In this document: piece by piece, positions 32,222 to 42,105 of the stretch | How the letters are laid out: the number at the start of each line of letters is the position of its first letter | Position numbering within the stretch: position 1 is the stretch's first letter | DNA from: Clytia hemisphaerica | Taxonomy: Eukaryota > Cnidaria > Hydrozoa > Leptothecata > Clytiidae | Assembly (NCBI GenBank): GCA_902728285.1 | Contig: CACVBU010001149.1 | Coordinates: 476,244 to 540,243, forward strand | DNA: 64,000 nucleotides | Direction of reading: 5' to 3' | Notes under the pieces: generated by a model | Database searches by the model: none | Told to the model about the DNA's origin: nothing | What the model saw: the letters and a program-made list of their open reading frames with translations, nothing else | Translations under genes and position numbers: made by a program

Positions 32222-34627
32222 TTATCTAAATACTTCCGTTGATATAAAATCAATCTTTGAATCCATTTTCCACAGCATCAGCAGGCCAGATTTTTTCAGT
32301 ATTTTTGTCGTAGCCCCGAGCATTGTGAAACGTTTTGTCATGAAGAATTTATTGAGAGACCACTTGTCACACTTTTTCAATTCAAAGTTCTTCTTTTTGG
32401 GTCCTTTCACTTTGCAGTTCAATAAACAAAAGGCTAAAAAATCAAACATACACGTCAACCATATGGAATAACTGACAGGGAAAAAAATAAGCCCCAAACA
32501 ACAATAATGAAAATAGTAAAAGAGGGGGTTGACTTTAATTAACATGCTACTTTGTACACACACACCTTTGCAGAGAAAGATATACATACAACTCTTTATA
32601 AAGGGTGTAAAATTATTAAAAAACTGGTTTGACACAACAAGTTACTTACAACAAATAGCTTCAGTAATTTTCTTAGGAAGTGGTCCTGTGTCGTCTGTTG
32701 GTATTCCTTTCAGTGAAGCTTTTCTTAAGCGTTCCCTTGTAAAAAACCTAAGTTTGAAATAATTAAATAATCAATTTACTTCAAGTCAAAAAAACTCTTT
32801 TTTTTGGTTTAAAGTTTTAATTTGACTAAAGGGGAATTTCCAGAGATAGAGACATTGAAATAAGTACCTTCTTAAAAGATATGGAATACAGTTGTTCGCT
32901 AAGGGTCTTAGATGAGCATCTGCAGCAGTCGTTGGTAGTACCCATACGTCGCAACCTATTTCCTTTATGCTCGCTGCTACAGAAGAGATATTTTGCTATC
33001 GGATATCTAAAAATATTCGACAGTGCGTTTTGCTTAGAGGTGGACGATAATGGACTATATTGTTCTTTCGTCAGACGATAAAGTGAAATTTCTATGCTTA
33101 CTGTTTGAAATTATTGCATGATCTTGCAGTTAGAAATGCTGATTTCTATTTCCTGAATGTACAGTATTTGATTGATGTGTTATTCGTTATTTGTTATTCT
33201 TGTTATTAATGCTGAAATGAAATGAAAGTAACAATACAATTGTATTCACTTAAATAATGTGACTAGAAAAGTTCCAGATTATATTCCAAATCATATAATA
33301 TTCATACCAATGTTTATTAAAAAAGGGAGAAGGAAAAAGAATGCTGAAATTTTTTTATGTTTGATTATGATAAAATTTGATATTTAAATAAATTAAAAAA
33401 TGCATTAAATGCTTAAAATTCAACACTGGAAAAAATACATAAATATTCCTTTTTTTTGTTCATGATTTAAATCAAAATTAGTTTATAATTTGATAATAAT
33501 GATAACAATTTGATATTTAAATAAATAAAAAATGCTTTAAATTCAACACTGGAGAAAGTAATTGGATTAATTTACATTGTATCTAGAAAGGTTTACACTC
33601 CTTGTGAATCGGAAGATGCGATGTATCCCCAAAATTTGGTAGGTGAACCCAACTCAACTAGTACCAGTGCCACTTTTTTTTTTTAAATATGATTTTTCTA
33701 AATTATTGAATATCTTTTTCAAATCTTAATGTTTCCCCAGACGTGCATGATAATTTGGGGACATGTTTGTAGAATCAACCCTTAAAATTTTGAAAATTCA
33801 ATTCCCCATAGATATTTAAAGGGGTTTAGTTTAGCCTCCCTTCCCCGTTAGGGATGCTCTGAACAAGTTTCAAGAGTTAATTAATAACGGAAATTCATCA
33901 TATAGAGCTAAACTATACACAACTTTACGCAACTAAAAGTTATATACTATTAAAACTCCATTATATAAACAATATGTACACTATTCAACACTTTCAACGT
34001 TATCTAAACTCAAAGTTTTCCAGTATGGAGAGAAAACTGTATTATAAATTTTAGTAATAAATTCTTTTCAACAGTGAGATTCAAACTGTTGTATGTTTTT
34101 GAGACCCAATTATTGCTACGTGCCATGATGACATTTTCATGTTATCATAGCTATAGCTGAACACCTACAGAGTTCTCTCCATACAGGTTTACATTGAAAA
34201 CTTTTTGTAAAGTCACCGACTCTCTTCTGACTACTGCCTTTTTGACTCTATTGTTTCTTTCTTTGTTGTTGTTGTTCTCTTTACTTTTGTCGTTTTTGAG
34301 CCAAGAATCTAAGAAACCTGGCTCATCTTTACACCCATTGCCCGTCCAAAATTTAAATGAGGAAAAAGATCTAGGCCCCCCATTTGCCCTTCTCATTTTT
34401 TTGTATTGTTTGTAAGCATTAAATTTCTTTTTATTATTATTATCATTTTGATCTTTTTTCTTTTCATCGTTACTCGTTTTATCATTAGTTTGCTGCTTTT
34501 TAGTTTTTTTGGATTGTTTGAGCTCGGTCTTTGAAGCAAATCTTTTCTCTCTTTGCTCCTCGGCTGCAAGTTCATCTGAAAACGAATCGTTGGATTCCAC
34601 CTCCATTAACTCATCCTGCAAGCTCAT
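32222..34627 (-). CDS. Predicted four-exon gene of unknown function
   Basis: Exons: 34627-34169 (ATG start, phase 0 end at gtaggt), 32995-32868 (after gatag, ends in phase 2 at gtactt), 32735-32650 (ends in phase 1 at gtaagt), 32433-32222 (after ttttttag, ends TAA). All junction phases agree, giving 294 aa. Exon 1 codes an acidic then Lys/Asn-rich, disordered, probably nuclear segment (starts MSLQDELMEVESNDSFSDEL). Exons 2-3 code a folded-looking segment (EIGCDVWVLPTTAADAHLRP; SLKGIPTDDTGPLPKKITEA). Exon 4 is basic (KVKGPKKKNFELKKCDKW). No family recognised. The join of exon 1 to exon 2 is the least certain because the 1.2-kb intron could hide other exons. No stops within exons, so it may be a live gene or a young mobile-element gene. 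Confidence 0.45.
32996..34168. other. First intron of the four-exon gene
   Basis: AT-rich. It contains a duplicated ttgatatttaaataaat-type piece (about 33378-33402 and 33510-33532). No other feature. Confidence 0.4.
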
Positions 34628-34892
34628 ATTGTGTGTTTTTTTTAAGATTTTACACTAAGAAAGAAAAGTCTCTATGTTACCATCAAGTATGATAGCAGCT
34701 GATCTATCCAAAAGGAGATAAAATTATAATGACCGTTTAAATTTAGCTACCACTGTTGTTTGAGTAAAAATTTCAAAGATCTTATCACCTTTTGGATAGC
34801 CTTGGCTTTTTAGTTGACATTTTCAAATTACACTTTTACTGCTTTGAAAATGTGGAACAGGGTACACCACGTGAAGGTAAGCCATAGGATTT

Positions 34893-35026
34893 TGTACCCC
34901 ACCCTAAAAATACTAATTACAAAAATAAAACAAATTCTTTTAGGGTACAAGGCTGTTCAGCTGCTTTTGACTTTAGACAAAAGTTGATGTACCCCTGAAA
35001 CAAACAACTATCAGCATGTTCCAGGG
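34893..35026. repeat. Structured segment with a lone constant-loop hairpin
   Basis: A hairpin at 34993-35026 has a 10-bp stem (ccctgaaaca with tgttccaggg, one a-c mismatch that would be G-U on the minus strand). Its 14-nt loop aacaactatcagca is one base different from that of the four-hairpin array at 40045-40175. Upstream, ttgtacc...cctaaaa (from 34893) can pair with ttttagggtacaa (34938-34950). The stretch 34950-34990 shares ordered words (aaggctgttc, agctgc, tgacttta, agttgatg) with the minus strand next to the array. Confidence 0.65.
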
Positions 35027-36016
35027 TGGCATGGATAAACCACACCACTTAATATATTCGTTGTAATAATAATAATAAAGTCAAATCTGTCGATTAAAAA
35101 TTTCCATGAAAATTATAATTGAAACTTATCTCATAAAATGCTTTTTTCAACATTCTGGAGGTGCTCAAAGTTATAGGTATCATATGTAGAGCCAAGCAAT
35201 ACATGAAAAGTCATTTGCTATCCCATTTGCCATGAGATATATGAGTCAAGAAATCAAACAAAAACCAACAAATCAAAAAACCAACAAGTCTCTTCACTTT
35301 CATGCCATGTCACATCGAATCGTGTTTATATGGGGTAACCAGAAAGTCAATCCACAAGAACAGCCATCTTCCTTTATTATGGAGTGTTCCAAAACTATTG
35401 GTAGGTTGTTTGGAAGTAGAGAAACCCACACAGTTTGATTTATTTTAAAGATTTAACTTGAAAACAAAACAAACTGCATCTTTCTAGCAAAAACTCATGT
35501 TTCAACCTGTAACAGTTGCCGGTTGGGTCTGCTACTAACATGTAATAGTTTTATTATAACCGGGCTTGAGAATCCGTAAGGAAGTTGTAACATATATTAT
35601 ATATATAGTTTATCAGTCGACTTGAATCATGATACATTACTTATACTTCACTGGATGCATTTTTCGCTGTGAAATTAAAAACGGGCGTCAGTCAGGGCGT
35701 ACGGAAGGCGGGAAATTATTATTATGACGGAGAAAGCCCGTTTTAACAAATATTTCCCTTTTGGAAAACGGGAAATATTTAATTAGAAACAACTCCACCT
35801 CCTACTGGCTAGTGACTGTACCCCCTTTTAGTATGAAGTCAGCAATACAACCATTTAATTTTAATCTTTACTTAATGTGGTGGTTGGCCTCAGATCTAAG
35901 TCAATTGTTTCAAATTCAATTGAGAATTGCCATTGCCCAGGAACTTGCAGGAACAGGGTAATATAATAATAGAATTCTTTCTATTTTAGCCTCTTATCAT
36001 AACATGTCCAACTCAC
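35027..36016. other. Non-coding stretch 3' of the zinc-finger exons
   Basis: Further exons of the UBP-finger gene were sought on the minus strand and not found. A plus-strand frame (35232-35438) is not supported. Confidence 0.35.
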
Positions 36017-36301
36017 CTTCCACACAGTACCATACCACACTTCAAGCACATCCATGGGCTTTTATTTGATCTGCATTCTAAAAAGAAAAGTATTCAATAT
36101 AATTCATTGTTTCGTCGCCTTAAAGTGAAAATATCAACAAGCTTTTAGTATGATGTTTGTTCATAACAATGCAAATCTCAATCAATCTTGTGCTAAGTAA
36201 TTCATACCTGCACAAACCCATAGATTTGTATTGTCTTCTACAAGTCTTCTTACGAATCCTGGAGAGATATCAACAGCTACATCCAAATGTTTACATTCCA
36301 T
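36017..36301 (-). CDS. ZnF-UBP (ubiquitin-binding) first two exons
   Basis: Exon 1 (36301-36208, ATG start, phase 1 end at gtatga) codes MECKHLDVAVDISPGFVRRL and on to WVCA. Exon 2 (36077-36017, after a ttttag acceptor, donor gtgagt) codes ECRSNKSPWMCLKCGMVLCG. The joined sequence gives C-x-x-C and W-x-C-x-x-CG-x-x-x-CGR motifs of the UBP zinc finger of USP-family deubiquitinases and HDAC6/BRAP. The module usually binds free ubiquitin C-termini. The rest of the finger (HALxH) and any catalytic domain were not found, so this is either a fragment or a gene whose other exons are missed. Confidence 0.6.
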
Positions 36302-37264
36302 TTTTTAAATTTAACAAAAATTCTGAAAAGATTTTTAAAAATGATAAAAATCACTGATTTATACTAATGTACCAAAAAAAATTCACTGATTTATACTAAT
36401 GTACCAAAAAAAATTTTCTTTTGGATACCTCTTTTTGTGTTGTACTAAAGTTTTTTGGGTACTCCATTTCACTAAATATTGTCATGTCTAAAAATTTTAA
36501 TACTTTTAACCTCCTCAATTCTAACATCTAACTTTTGTTATCAATCTTTGATTGGGAGAAAACTTTTCAGGGTGGTTTTATCACAAACTTCAGGACCATA
36601 CTGAATTTTGAAAAGATGAGACTTGGACAGAACCTAAGAAAAGCTGAAGAAGCTGCTCTTGAGTGTTTAGTAGTGCTACCTAGAGGCACAGTAATTAACA
36701 TCTATTGTTTATGGAATGAAGAGTTAAATAGAATGTTATGGGGGCATTTGACTCCAGACTCCTGTGTTTTCAATTCTTCAATGTTTTTTAATTCTTTACA
36801 TTTCTAGTTTGGATTGCTACCTGGTCTTCCCAAATATAAACAATTAGTATTCTAAAATCTTGTCTACTTGTACTCAATCCACCAAAGCCTTCAGAGAATT
36901 GAAGATGAGAAATAGTCTACACCTTAGGATCACGGGTTGAAACAAATAAAAGAAGTGTCATGAAGGGTGAGATTTTACAGCTCTCTGTGCGGTATTGAAA
37001 GGCCACAGTGCTGAAAAGAAGGGCTATATGAAATGTGGCAATCTTATTGGTGGAAACTAAATAAACAGTCTGTGAAGGAGCGCCACAAAGCAATCAGTAA
37101 AAAGATCAATTTCGTTTTTGTTGCAGATTTCGATTTCGATATAAACTTCTCATGGGGATTACTTGTCTATGCAGGTCAATGTGTTAAAGTGTCAACTTGT
37201 CAGCATTGTATTGTATTGTTGCAAAGGGTAAAATAGATAAAAGAGGTTAAGTTATCTAATTACG
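36302..37264. other. Upstream region of the zinc-finger exons
   Basis: A duplicated piece ttcactgatttatactaatg occurs at about 36350 and 36381. A plus-strand frame 36535-36807 lacks motifs. No gene supported. Confidence 0.4.
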
Positions 37265-37664
37265 CACGGAGCGAGCGTTAGCGAGCGGAGTGCGACTCTT
37301 TTGGCAAACGCATGCGCGTAAGCAAAATTTACAAAATTTCAATGATATGCGGGCCCTAAAAATGGAAATTCACCTTTTTTTTCGTCTAGCCGCTATTCTG
37401 CCGTGTTTAGCCTCTGGATGGTTCAACTTTGAAAATTTCGTGAAAATTAGCATTTTTTAAGAAGAAGTCGTTGCAGTGTCAATCTTTCGCAAATTCAAAA
37501 ACCCACTTTCCCGTGGAAAAAATTGACGTTTTTTGTTTTTTTGGGACCCTTGGGGCATAAGGTACCTGTTGACCGCAAAAATTTCAAAATTCGCGAATTG
37601 ACCGTTAACAACATTAGGGGTAAAGGGGACCCACTGACGTCACGGGTTTGGGAAAAACTTCAAA
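37265..37664. other. GC-rich start of a repeat domain
   Basis: Begins with a gagcgagcg / gcgagcgg patch and contains an isolated tgacgtca site near 37635, leading into the 168-bp satellite. It is probably part of the same repeat family. Confidence 0.4.
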
Positions 37665-38115
37665 ATGCGATATCTCGAGTTTGAAGAAGAGTGGAGAGGT
37701 CGTTGACCCCTCATTTTATCGGGAATTTTATGGGGAATGAGATGGGAGGGTTTATAAGGCTTGAGTAGGACTTTCAAATTTGGCTGAATTTTTAGCCATT
37801 TTCAGCTGATGACGTCATCAAAACAAAAAAAAATGCGATAACTCGAGATTGGAAAGGAATTGGGAGGTCGTTGACCCCTCATTATATCGGGAATTTTATG
37901 GGGAATAAGATGAGAAGTTTTATAAGGCTTGAGTACGATTTTCAAATTTGGCTGAATCTTTAGCCATTTTCAGTTGATGACGTCATCAAAACAAAAAATG
38001 TGATAACTCGAGATTGGAAAGGAGTTTGGAAATGGCTAACCCCTCTTTGGATCGGGAAATTTATCGAGAATGCAACGAGAGAGGGGTGTTATGAGGCCTT
38101 AGGACGACTTTAAAT
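37665..38115 (+). repeat. 165-168-bp satellite, three units
   Basis: Units start at 37665, 37833 and 37998, each with atgcgataactcgag or a variant. Each continues with gacccctcattttatcggga, then ttggctgaatttttagccat, and ends with gatgacgtcatcaaaacaaa. The third unit is shorter and diverged. Non-coding. Confidence 0.9.
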
Positions 38116-39111
38116 AAAAATTGGTTAACATTTGGGTAAGCAGCGTGAGAAAATCAAAACAAAACAGCCGAAAAGAACTGAACTCTCGGAATAAATAATG
38201 AAAAAACATAAAAAAAACTATTTTTTGATGAGCTCTTACTCCATTCTTTCCAAAAAGTCAGTGAAATTAAAACTGATGAAATATATAGAAATTATTACAA
38301 ACCTACTCGACACACACGTGACACGACCCAAAGCAAATAAATTCAGCTTTCGGCACTTTCGTTCGTTTCATCGTGAAAACCAAACAGTTCTTTTCATCAA
38401 TGTATGCATAAAAACTTGAAATTATTTAATACTTGTCAAGAATATATTTTCCATAACAAAACCAGGGAAATTCAATGTCTTTGATTAAACCAGGTGTAAC
38501 GAGGGATTTTTGTAAAAAATCTCTCGTGTCTCTCCCAATCTTCCACAAAACTGTGTCTTTGTTTTGACTTTTCAGCATCAATTCTTCAACAATCAACATT
38601 TCTTACTTCGAAAATTCGACACGTTTACAGCTTGACGATAATTGAAAGTCGAGAAGTTCGCCCCAATTAGTTTTTGTTGTAAAAATGTTGTTTCAGACCA
38701 TTCATAGCTTAAACCAGCATGCATTTTCTCATCTATGCATCGAAACAAAAACATCGAAAAGTGTTATCAATCCGATAGAGAAACGCAATAATGAAGAATT
38801 TCTTCTCAATCGAAAAAATACAATACATCTTCTTTTTCTGTGTATAGTAATGTATAGCCATTTCACATCTCTGAAAAAGCTGCTGCATTTATTTTGAAGC
38901 TTCGGGATCGAAAAATTTTTTCTTTATTTTGATGTTTATATTTTCGGCGGGAACTTGTCGAATTTTTTTGTTCGAATCTAACATTTAACAAGATTTTCGA
39001 ACAAAGACATTCGAAATTATAGAGACCCGGGATTCCCGAGTTATTTTTTTCCGAGTTACGAAAAAACTGAGTTATCCCGAGTGATGACGTCATTTTTGGA
39101 ATAAAGTTTCA
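38116..39111. other. Non-coding stretch
   Basis: Short frames on both strands without motifs. A tgacgtca site lies near 39085 next to the following tandem repeat. Confidence 0.4.
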
Positions 39112-39300
39112 TAACTCGGTTTATTTTGCTTCCTTTAACTTTCCAAGTTATTTTTCATTTTGTAACTCGTGATTTTTGCTTCCTTTAGCTTTCGAGTTAT
39201 TTTTTATTTTCTAACTCGGGAAATTGTGCTTCCTTTAACTATCCGAGTTATTTTTCCTTTTTTAACTCGGGAATTTTTGCTTCCTTTAACTTTCTGTAAG
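39112..39300 (+). repeat. 50-bp tandem repeat, about 3.8 units
   Basis: Units begin taactcgg or taactcgt at 39112, 39162, 39212 and 39263. Each contains ttgcttcctttaactttc followed by gagttatttttcatttt. Within each unit taactcg and cgagtta form a short inverted pair. Confidence 0.9.
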
Positions 39301-39771
39301 TAGATTTACGTTACACTGATTGGCCTCATAAAAAGGCTCGCCTCGTAAAATATTTCTCGTATTGCACTCAAAGTTTTAGGGCCAAAGCAAAATGACGTCA
39401 TCGTCACAAGATTCGCAGTATTTTGAGTTTTGATCCGTTTTAAGTTGTGATTTTCGGGAAAAAAGTACGATATTCTTTTGAGCAGCAGATTGATAGCCTC
39501 CACCTCTTCTTATATAACTAGTGGGCTCTATAGAATCCCTTTCGCTTTGCGAACACGAGACTCGTTCTCAGTGCGTAACCCCTTTTACGATTGATGTTGT
39601 CATCCCTCTTCTATAAAGATAGGAAGGATAAGAATTGGTCGGGATCAATGACAGAAAAAGTTTTTTAATGCTGTTTGCTCGGCGTTCCTATTATTCCTCT
39701 CTAAAGAAGGGTGTCAAAAACAGAAAGGGCTGTCCAAATAAGACCAATCTATGATAAGACTAGCCTAGTTT

Positions 39772-39954
39772 CTAAGCCTGATATAGGAGTTTAAGTCTAG
39801 ACTGCCTAATGAAGCACTTAAAGTTGAATAAAATTTTTAAGCACATAAGATATTCTTTTATAACCATGACATGCCCTTCATGGTCCACCACAGGTGTTTT
39901 GACGTTTCCAGCCAAAGCAGCAAGGGCTTTTGTCGTTTCGCAGCTCTCCATCAA
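39772..39954 (-). CDS. Small frame in the Helitron 3' region
   Basis: A 60-codon ATG frame starting MMESCETTKALAALAGNVKT, located between the hairpin array and the proposed Helitron 3' end. Composition looks more protein-like in its first half. It may be a captured exon or chance. No family recognised. Confidence 0.25.
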   Translation of the reverse strand: MMESCETTKALAALAGNVKTPVVDHEGHVMVIKEYLMCLKILFNFKCFIRQSRLKLLYQA

Positions 39955-40044
39955 TTTTTAGTGGAATTCATTTGCCTATTAAAGGAGTTGGCAAACTTCC
40001 CGCTCCCTCTATGTTTTGACTCTAACCAGACCTGTCCCAAACCA

Positions 40045-40175
40045 CTATGAAAACAACTATCAACATTCATAGGTAAAAACTCTGTATGTGACAGACAACT
40101 ATCAACATGTCACCAGAGGGTGGAAACAACTTTCAACATCCACTTTTGATGGAAACAACTATCAACATCCATCAA
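40045..40175 (-). repeat. Array of four hairpins with a constant 14-nt loop
   Basis: Plus-strand stems and loops: 40045-40051 with 40066-40072 (ctatgaa), 40088-40093 with 40108-40113 (gtgaca), 40120-40124 with 40139-40143 (gtgga), 40146-40153 with 40168-40175 (ttgatgga). Each encloses aacaactatcaaca or a one-base variant. The stems differ in sequence but each is perfectly self-complementary, so base changes are compensated. On the Helitron coding strand the loop reads tgttgatagttgtt. It lies about 0.5 kb past the helicase stop. Confidence 0.9.
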
Positions 40176-40665
40176 TCATCAACTTAAAGTCATTTGCAGC
40201 TTGACAGACAGAACAGCCTTGATTTAAACTAATGATAGTGAGACAAATTCAATTACATGTTTTAACAGTTCCTTTTCAAAAGAAGAAAAATTGAGCTTAG
40301 ATGATTCATAGCCTTCAAAATACTGCCGAATTAACGTTTGTTTGAGTTGATTTAGAGCCTTCATTTTCCCATGTTTAATTGTTTTAATAGTTCCTTGATT
40401 GAAATACTCAGAATTCTATCTTTGAGCTGCTGTTCCATTCATAACAGTAACATTTGAAAATGTCATGCATTGCCAAAAGGTCTTACATCTCTGTTTTAAT
40501 GTAGAATAAATTAAGTTATAATTGTTGTCTTAACTTTTTAAGGTTTTATCAGTCTTATTTATAAAACATGTAATTGAAAACGCCTTTCTATGCTAAGCAG
40601 AAAATTTAACAATTGCATATAAAAAAAGCATTACGATGCCCTGAAACGATGTTGAGGCAATGTGA

Positions 40666-42105
40666 TCAAGGGTCTTCAAAACATGTTAGACCATCATTGA
40701 CAAAGCGATCAAATTCACATAATAGTTCTCTGTAGGTATTCAAATCGCTGTAATGGCCATATGTTTGAAGAGTCTCGCCACTCAAAATTTTCAATCTTTC
40801 TTCTACTTCCCTTCTTCGTGGCATCCATGGATGGTTATTGATATAATTTAGCCTATCATATGGCACTTTTTCGACCAAAGCAACATTTTCTAGCTTAGAT
40901 GCCCTACTGAGGGCTGTATAAGTTATGCCAAGGTTAAGTTTCTCCATAAAAATCTCTTTATTTAACTTTATCCGAATATGAGTACATGGTTCATTAGGAC
41001 CTATTGTCATACCTTGGCTTTTTGATATAGGTATACAATAACCAGGCATCAAGGGAAACCCCCTTCTAGAGCAACAGTTAGTATCACAACGTGCTTCATT
41101 GACAGGTATAGGAACCCATGTTGGGTGTTCTGGAAGCCAGCTTGGGCCTTTGTATCTTGGAAAATCTACAACAACTGCTTCTGGAAATGATGGAGGTGCT
41201 TCTCCCTCAGCATATAATATTGCAATCACTTTCCCAATTGCTCCATTATTCAATCCAAGAGGTGATAAGCTGAGCTGATTTTTAGTCAAAAGCACACGAC
41301 TTCCAACAGCAATGTGAGAGGTTGCAGGAATTTGACCCATCTGATTAACAGATTGAGTGTGATGACGTCCTTTTCCTTTGCTTGGTATAGTAGCAACAGG
41401 GATCCCCAAATCAGCTAGTTTGTTGTGGTTCTCAACATTTACCTCTTGCCACGTTTCCATAACGGTCAAACATGTGTCTGATCTAAATCCCTCTTTGGCA
41501 CTTTCAGGAAGCTCACCTTCATATCTTGAATTTATTGTCTTCCAGTCATTCAAATTGAGTTTGCCCTCTCTGATTCTCAGCAACATTTCCAAAAAAGACA
41601 ACTGATCTGGGCCTTGTCGCATAGTTTCATTTAACAGAATACAATGTGAAAATGTACGATAGATTCCATAACCGGCAAGCTTATCTGGGGCGTCTGAGGA
41701 TAATGGCTCAACATGCAAATCATGAGAATCAACTGGACCTAGCTGCCCTAAATCTCCAAAAAAATTGACAGTTGGTATTGCACCAAAGTTGTTGAAAAAA
41801 TCACATGTTGCCTCCTTAAAACGTTGGCTACACCATGCTAACATACGGTGACTATACATACCTCTTTCATCTAAATTCAAGGTCATCAATTTCATAGAAT
41901 TACCTTCCAGAGTGCTACCAGTTAGTTCACGTAAGGCAGTGAGAGATATGCTATTCAATGGCTTATCAGTTAACTGCAATGTTTTGGATTCTTTCTCTTC
42001 ACTCTTGGGATGTTTGTTGTTGAGTGAACAGTTCGTCCTAAGGGTAGGAGAATAGATGCTGCTCCAGTAGGTGCTAAATTCATTACAGCATTGTTTCGAT
42101 TGCAA
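40666..42105 (-). CDS. Helitron helicase, remainder after the frameshift
   Basis: 479 codons in a different frame, overlapping the previous frame by 136 bases. The real continuation begins around 42000-42040. Pif1/RecD-like helicase motifs are in order: a Walker B-like LNLDERGM, GDLGQLGPV (motif III), NETMRQGPDQL (motif IV), SRVLLTKNQ, and ITYTALSRASKLENVAL (motif VI with the arginine finger). The C-terminus looks complete. A single-base change in the overlap would join it to the upstream Rep part, so the element was autonomous recently. Whether cells bypass the shift is unknown. Confidence 0.85.
   Translation of the reverse strand: MQSKQCCNEFSTYWSSIYSPTLRTNCSLNNKHPKSEEKESKTLQLTDKPLNSISLTALRELTGSTLEGNSMKLMTLNLDERGMYSHRMLAWCSQRFKEATCDFFNNFGAIPTVNFFGDLGQLGPVDSHDLHVEPLSSDAPDKLAGYGIYRTFSHCILLNETMRQGPDQLSFLEMLLRIREGKLNLNDWKTINSRYEGELPESAKEGFRSDTCLTVMETWQEVNVENHNKLADLGIPVATIPSKGKGRHHTQSVNQMGQIPATSHIAVGSRVLLTKNQLSLSPLGLNNGAIGKVIAILYAEGEAPPSFPEAVVVDFPRYKGPSWLPEHPTWVPIPVNEARCDTNCCSRRGFPLMPGYCIPISKSQGMTIGPNEPCTHIRIKLNKEIFMEKLNLGITYTALSRASKLENVALVEKVPYDRLNYINNHPWMPRRREVEERLKILSGETLQTYGHYSDLNTYRELLCEFDRFVNDGLTCFEDP

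Noticed and set aside
35232-35438. Plus-strand gene or missing part of the UBP finger
   Set aside because: It contains HFHAMSH-like residues but is on the opposite strand to the zinc-finger exons, and has no splice support.
36535-36807. 90-codon plus-strand frame
   Set aside because: No domain, no splice context, and composition not clearly coding.
37265-37310. Selenocysteine or other structured RNA from the gcgagcg patch
   Set aside because: The symmetry is mostly mirror-like rather than complementary, so no good stem forms.
40045-40175. tRNA or hammerhead ribozyme cluster
   Set aside because: No cloverleaf, no anticodon arm, and no ctgatga / gaaa hammerhead core. Only simple stems with a constant loop.
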